Positions 62,976 through 64,000 of a stretch of DNA of 64,000 nt are shown one piece after another (within the stretch, counting starts at the first letter, position 1; every line of letters begins with the position of its first letter). Made by a program: the position numbers and the translations under genes. The DNA is from Sphingomonas ginsenosidimutans. Lineage in GTDB: Bacteria; Pseudomonadota; Alphaproteobacteria; Sphingomonadales; Sphingomonadaceae. Below the pieces are notes generated by a model. The model had not been told where the DNA came from and ran no database searches. It saw only the letters and a program-made list of their open reading frames with translations. The stretch spans positions 1,054,001 to 1,118,000 of the forward strand of contig NZ_NWVD01000001.1 in assembly GCF_002374835.1 (NCBI RefSeq), given 5' to 3'.

Positions 62976-64000
62976 ATGACGAAGCTCTCCGGCGGCGACT
63001 CCAAGAGCACCCTGTATTGCTCGTTCTGCGGCAAGTCGCAGCACGAGGTGCGCAAGCTGATCGCCGGTCCGACGGTCTTCATCTGCGACGAGTGCGTGGA
63101 GCTGTGCAACGACATCATCCGTGAGGAGACGAAGTCGGCGCTGGTCGCGAAGAAGGACGGCGGCGTGCCCACGCCGCAGGAAATCTGCGACGTGCTGGAC
63201 GATTACGTCATCGGCCAGAAGCAGGCCAAGCGCGTCCTGTCGGTGGCGGTGCACAACCACTACAAGCGGCTGAACCACGGCGCCAAGGGGGCCGACGTCG
63301 AGCTGGCCAAGAGCAACATCCTGCTGGTCGGCCCGACCGGTTGCGGCAAGACGCTGCTCGCGCAGACGCTCGCCCGCATCCTGGACGTGCCGTTCACGAT
63401 GGCCGACGCGACGACGCTGACCGAGGCGGGCTATGTCGGCGAGGATGTGGAGAACATCATCCTCAAGCTGTTGCAGGCGTCCGACTATAACGTCGAACGC
63501 GCGCAGCGCGGCATCGTCTATATCGACGAGATCGACAAGATCAGCCGCAAGGCGGAAAACCCGTCGATCACCCGCGACGTGTCCGGTGAGGGCGTGCAGC
63601 AGGCGCTGCTGAAGCTGATGGAGGGCACCACCGCCAGCGTGCCGCCGCAGGGCGGGCGCAAGCATCCGCAGCAGGAATTCCTGCAGGTCGACACGACGAA
63701 CATCCTGTTCATCTGCGGCGGCGCCTTCTCCGGTCTGGAGAAGATCATCGGCGACCGGTTGCAGGGCAAGTCGATCGGCTTTGGCGCCTATGTCGCTTCC
63801 CCCGAGGAGAAGCGCACCGGCGAGGTGCTGCGCCAGACCGAGCCGGAGGATCTGCTGAAGTTCGGGCTGATCCCCGAATTCGTCGGCCGTCTGCCGGTGA
63901 TCGCGACGCTGGAGGACCTGGACGTCCCCGCGCTGGTCAAGATCCTGGCCGAGCCGAAGAACGCGCTGGTCAAGCAGTACCAGAAGCTGTTCGAGATGGA
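62976..64000 (+). CDS. clpX: ATP-dependent Clp protease ATP-binding subunit ClpX (3' end outside the window)
   Basis: It starts at ATG 62976 (GGAAGGAA upstream) and is still open at the right edge; 341 residues are visible. The N-terminal zinc domain has [10 protein letters not shown] and [10 protein letters not shown]. Walker A is GPTGCGKT, Walker B is [10 protein letters not shown], and the pore-2/RKH-region motifs follow ([20 protein letters not shown] in two parts). The C-terminal small domain begins near the edge. ClpX unfolds tagged substrates for ClpP. It is probably transcribed with clpP. Confidence 0.96.
   Translation, partial: MTKLSGGDSKSTLYCSFCGKSQHEVRKLIAGPTVFICDECVELCNDIIREETKSALVAKKDGGVPTPQEICDVLDDYVIGQKQAKRVLSVAVHNHYKRLNHGAKGADVELAKSNILLVGPTGCGKTLLAQTLARILDVPFTMADATTLTEAGYVGEDVENIILKLLQASDYNVERAQRGIVYIDEIDKISRKAENPSITRDVSGEGVQQALLKLMEGTTASVPPQGGRKHPQQEFLQVDTTNILFICGGAFSGLEKIIGDRLQGKSIGFGAYVASPEEKRTGEVLRQTEPEDLLKFGLIPEFVGRLPVIATLEDLDVPALVKILAEPKNALVKQYQKLFEM

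Overview
The window is high-GC, densely coded bacterial chromosome. It looks like a Sphingomonas-type alphaproteobacterium (Sphingomonadaceae). The reasons are a TonB receptor/LacI/amylosucrase sugar locus, an alginate-export-type porin, a tig...clpP-clpX order, small proline-rich proteins beside a tRNA-Leu, and an XrtA exosortase polysaccharide operon. I see no phage, insertion sequence, rRNA or CRISPR array. Both ends cut genes: a flavin-dependent halogenase at the left and clpX at the right.

Bases 1-12548 form a carbohydrate-use region: halogenase end, sugar porter, GH3 beta-glucosidase facing a ROK repressor, ROK sugar kinase, large GH2 glycosidase with an added LamG-like domain, type B carboxylesterase and SGNH esterase. 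A charged coiled-coil protein, a DctA carrier and an outer-membrane porin follow (12575-16179). Bases 16210-23161 hold a locus organised like the Xanthomonas sux genes: inner-membrane sugar carrier and amylosucrase on the minus strand, a divergent TonB receptor, and a LacI regulator. Three LacI-type operator-like palindromes lie in the divergent promoter.

Bases 23235-25927 carry housekeeping genes: dcd, a Nudix hydrolase, a GNAT and a small P-loop kinase. Bases 26098-38498 are a ten-gene, almost gapless XrtA (exosortase A/PEP-CTERM) exopolysaccharide operon: Wza-like exporter, chain-length protein, tyrosine kinase, outer-membrane protein, ATPase, deacetylase, FemAB protein, glycosyltransferase, exosortase fused to EpsI, and amidotransferase. 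I found no PEP-CTERM substrate protein in the window.

After a GH97 alpha-glucosidase come a Sel1/SPOR protein, a ParA ATPase with an overlapping ribbon-helix-helix protein, and a TPR/SPOR protein (40815-44652). Next is pyrB with a dihydroorotase-like partner that has lost its metal ligands, then small enzymes, ruvX and a DUF3089 hydrolase. The gatC-gatA-gatB amidotransferase genes are split by a VapBC-type toxin-antitoxin pair that overlaps gatB. A three-gene set with an M48 protease, two tiny proteins, tRNA-Leu(UAG), trigger factor with a long Lys/Ala/Pro tail, a pair of glycan-type membrane genes, clpP and clpX complete the window.

Product names come from motif recognition by eye, without database searches. 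The most promising leads are the ParA/RHH/SPOR cassette, the toxin-antitoxin pair inside the gat genes, the degenerate dihydroorotase, the histone-like tail of trigger factor and the LamG-GH2 fusion.
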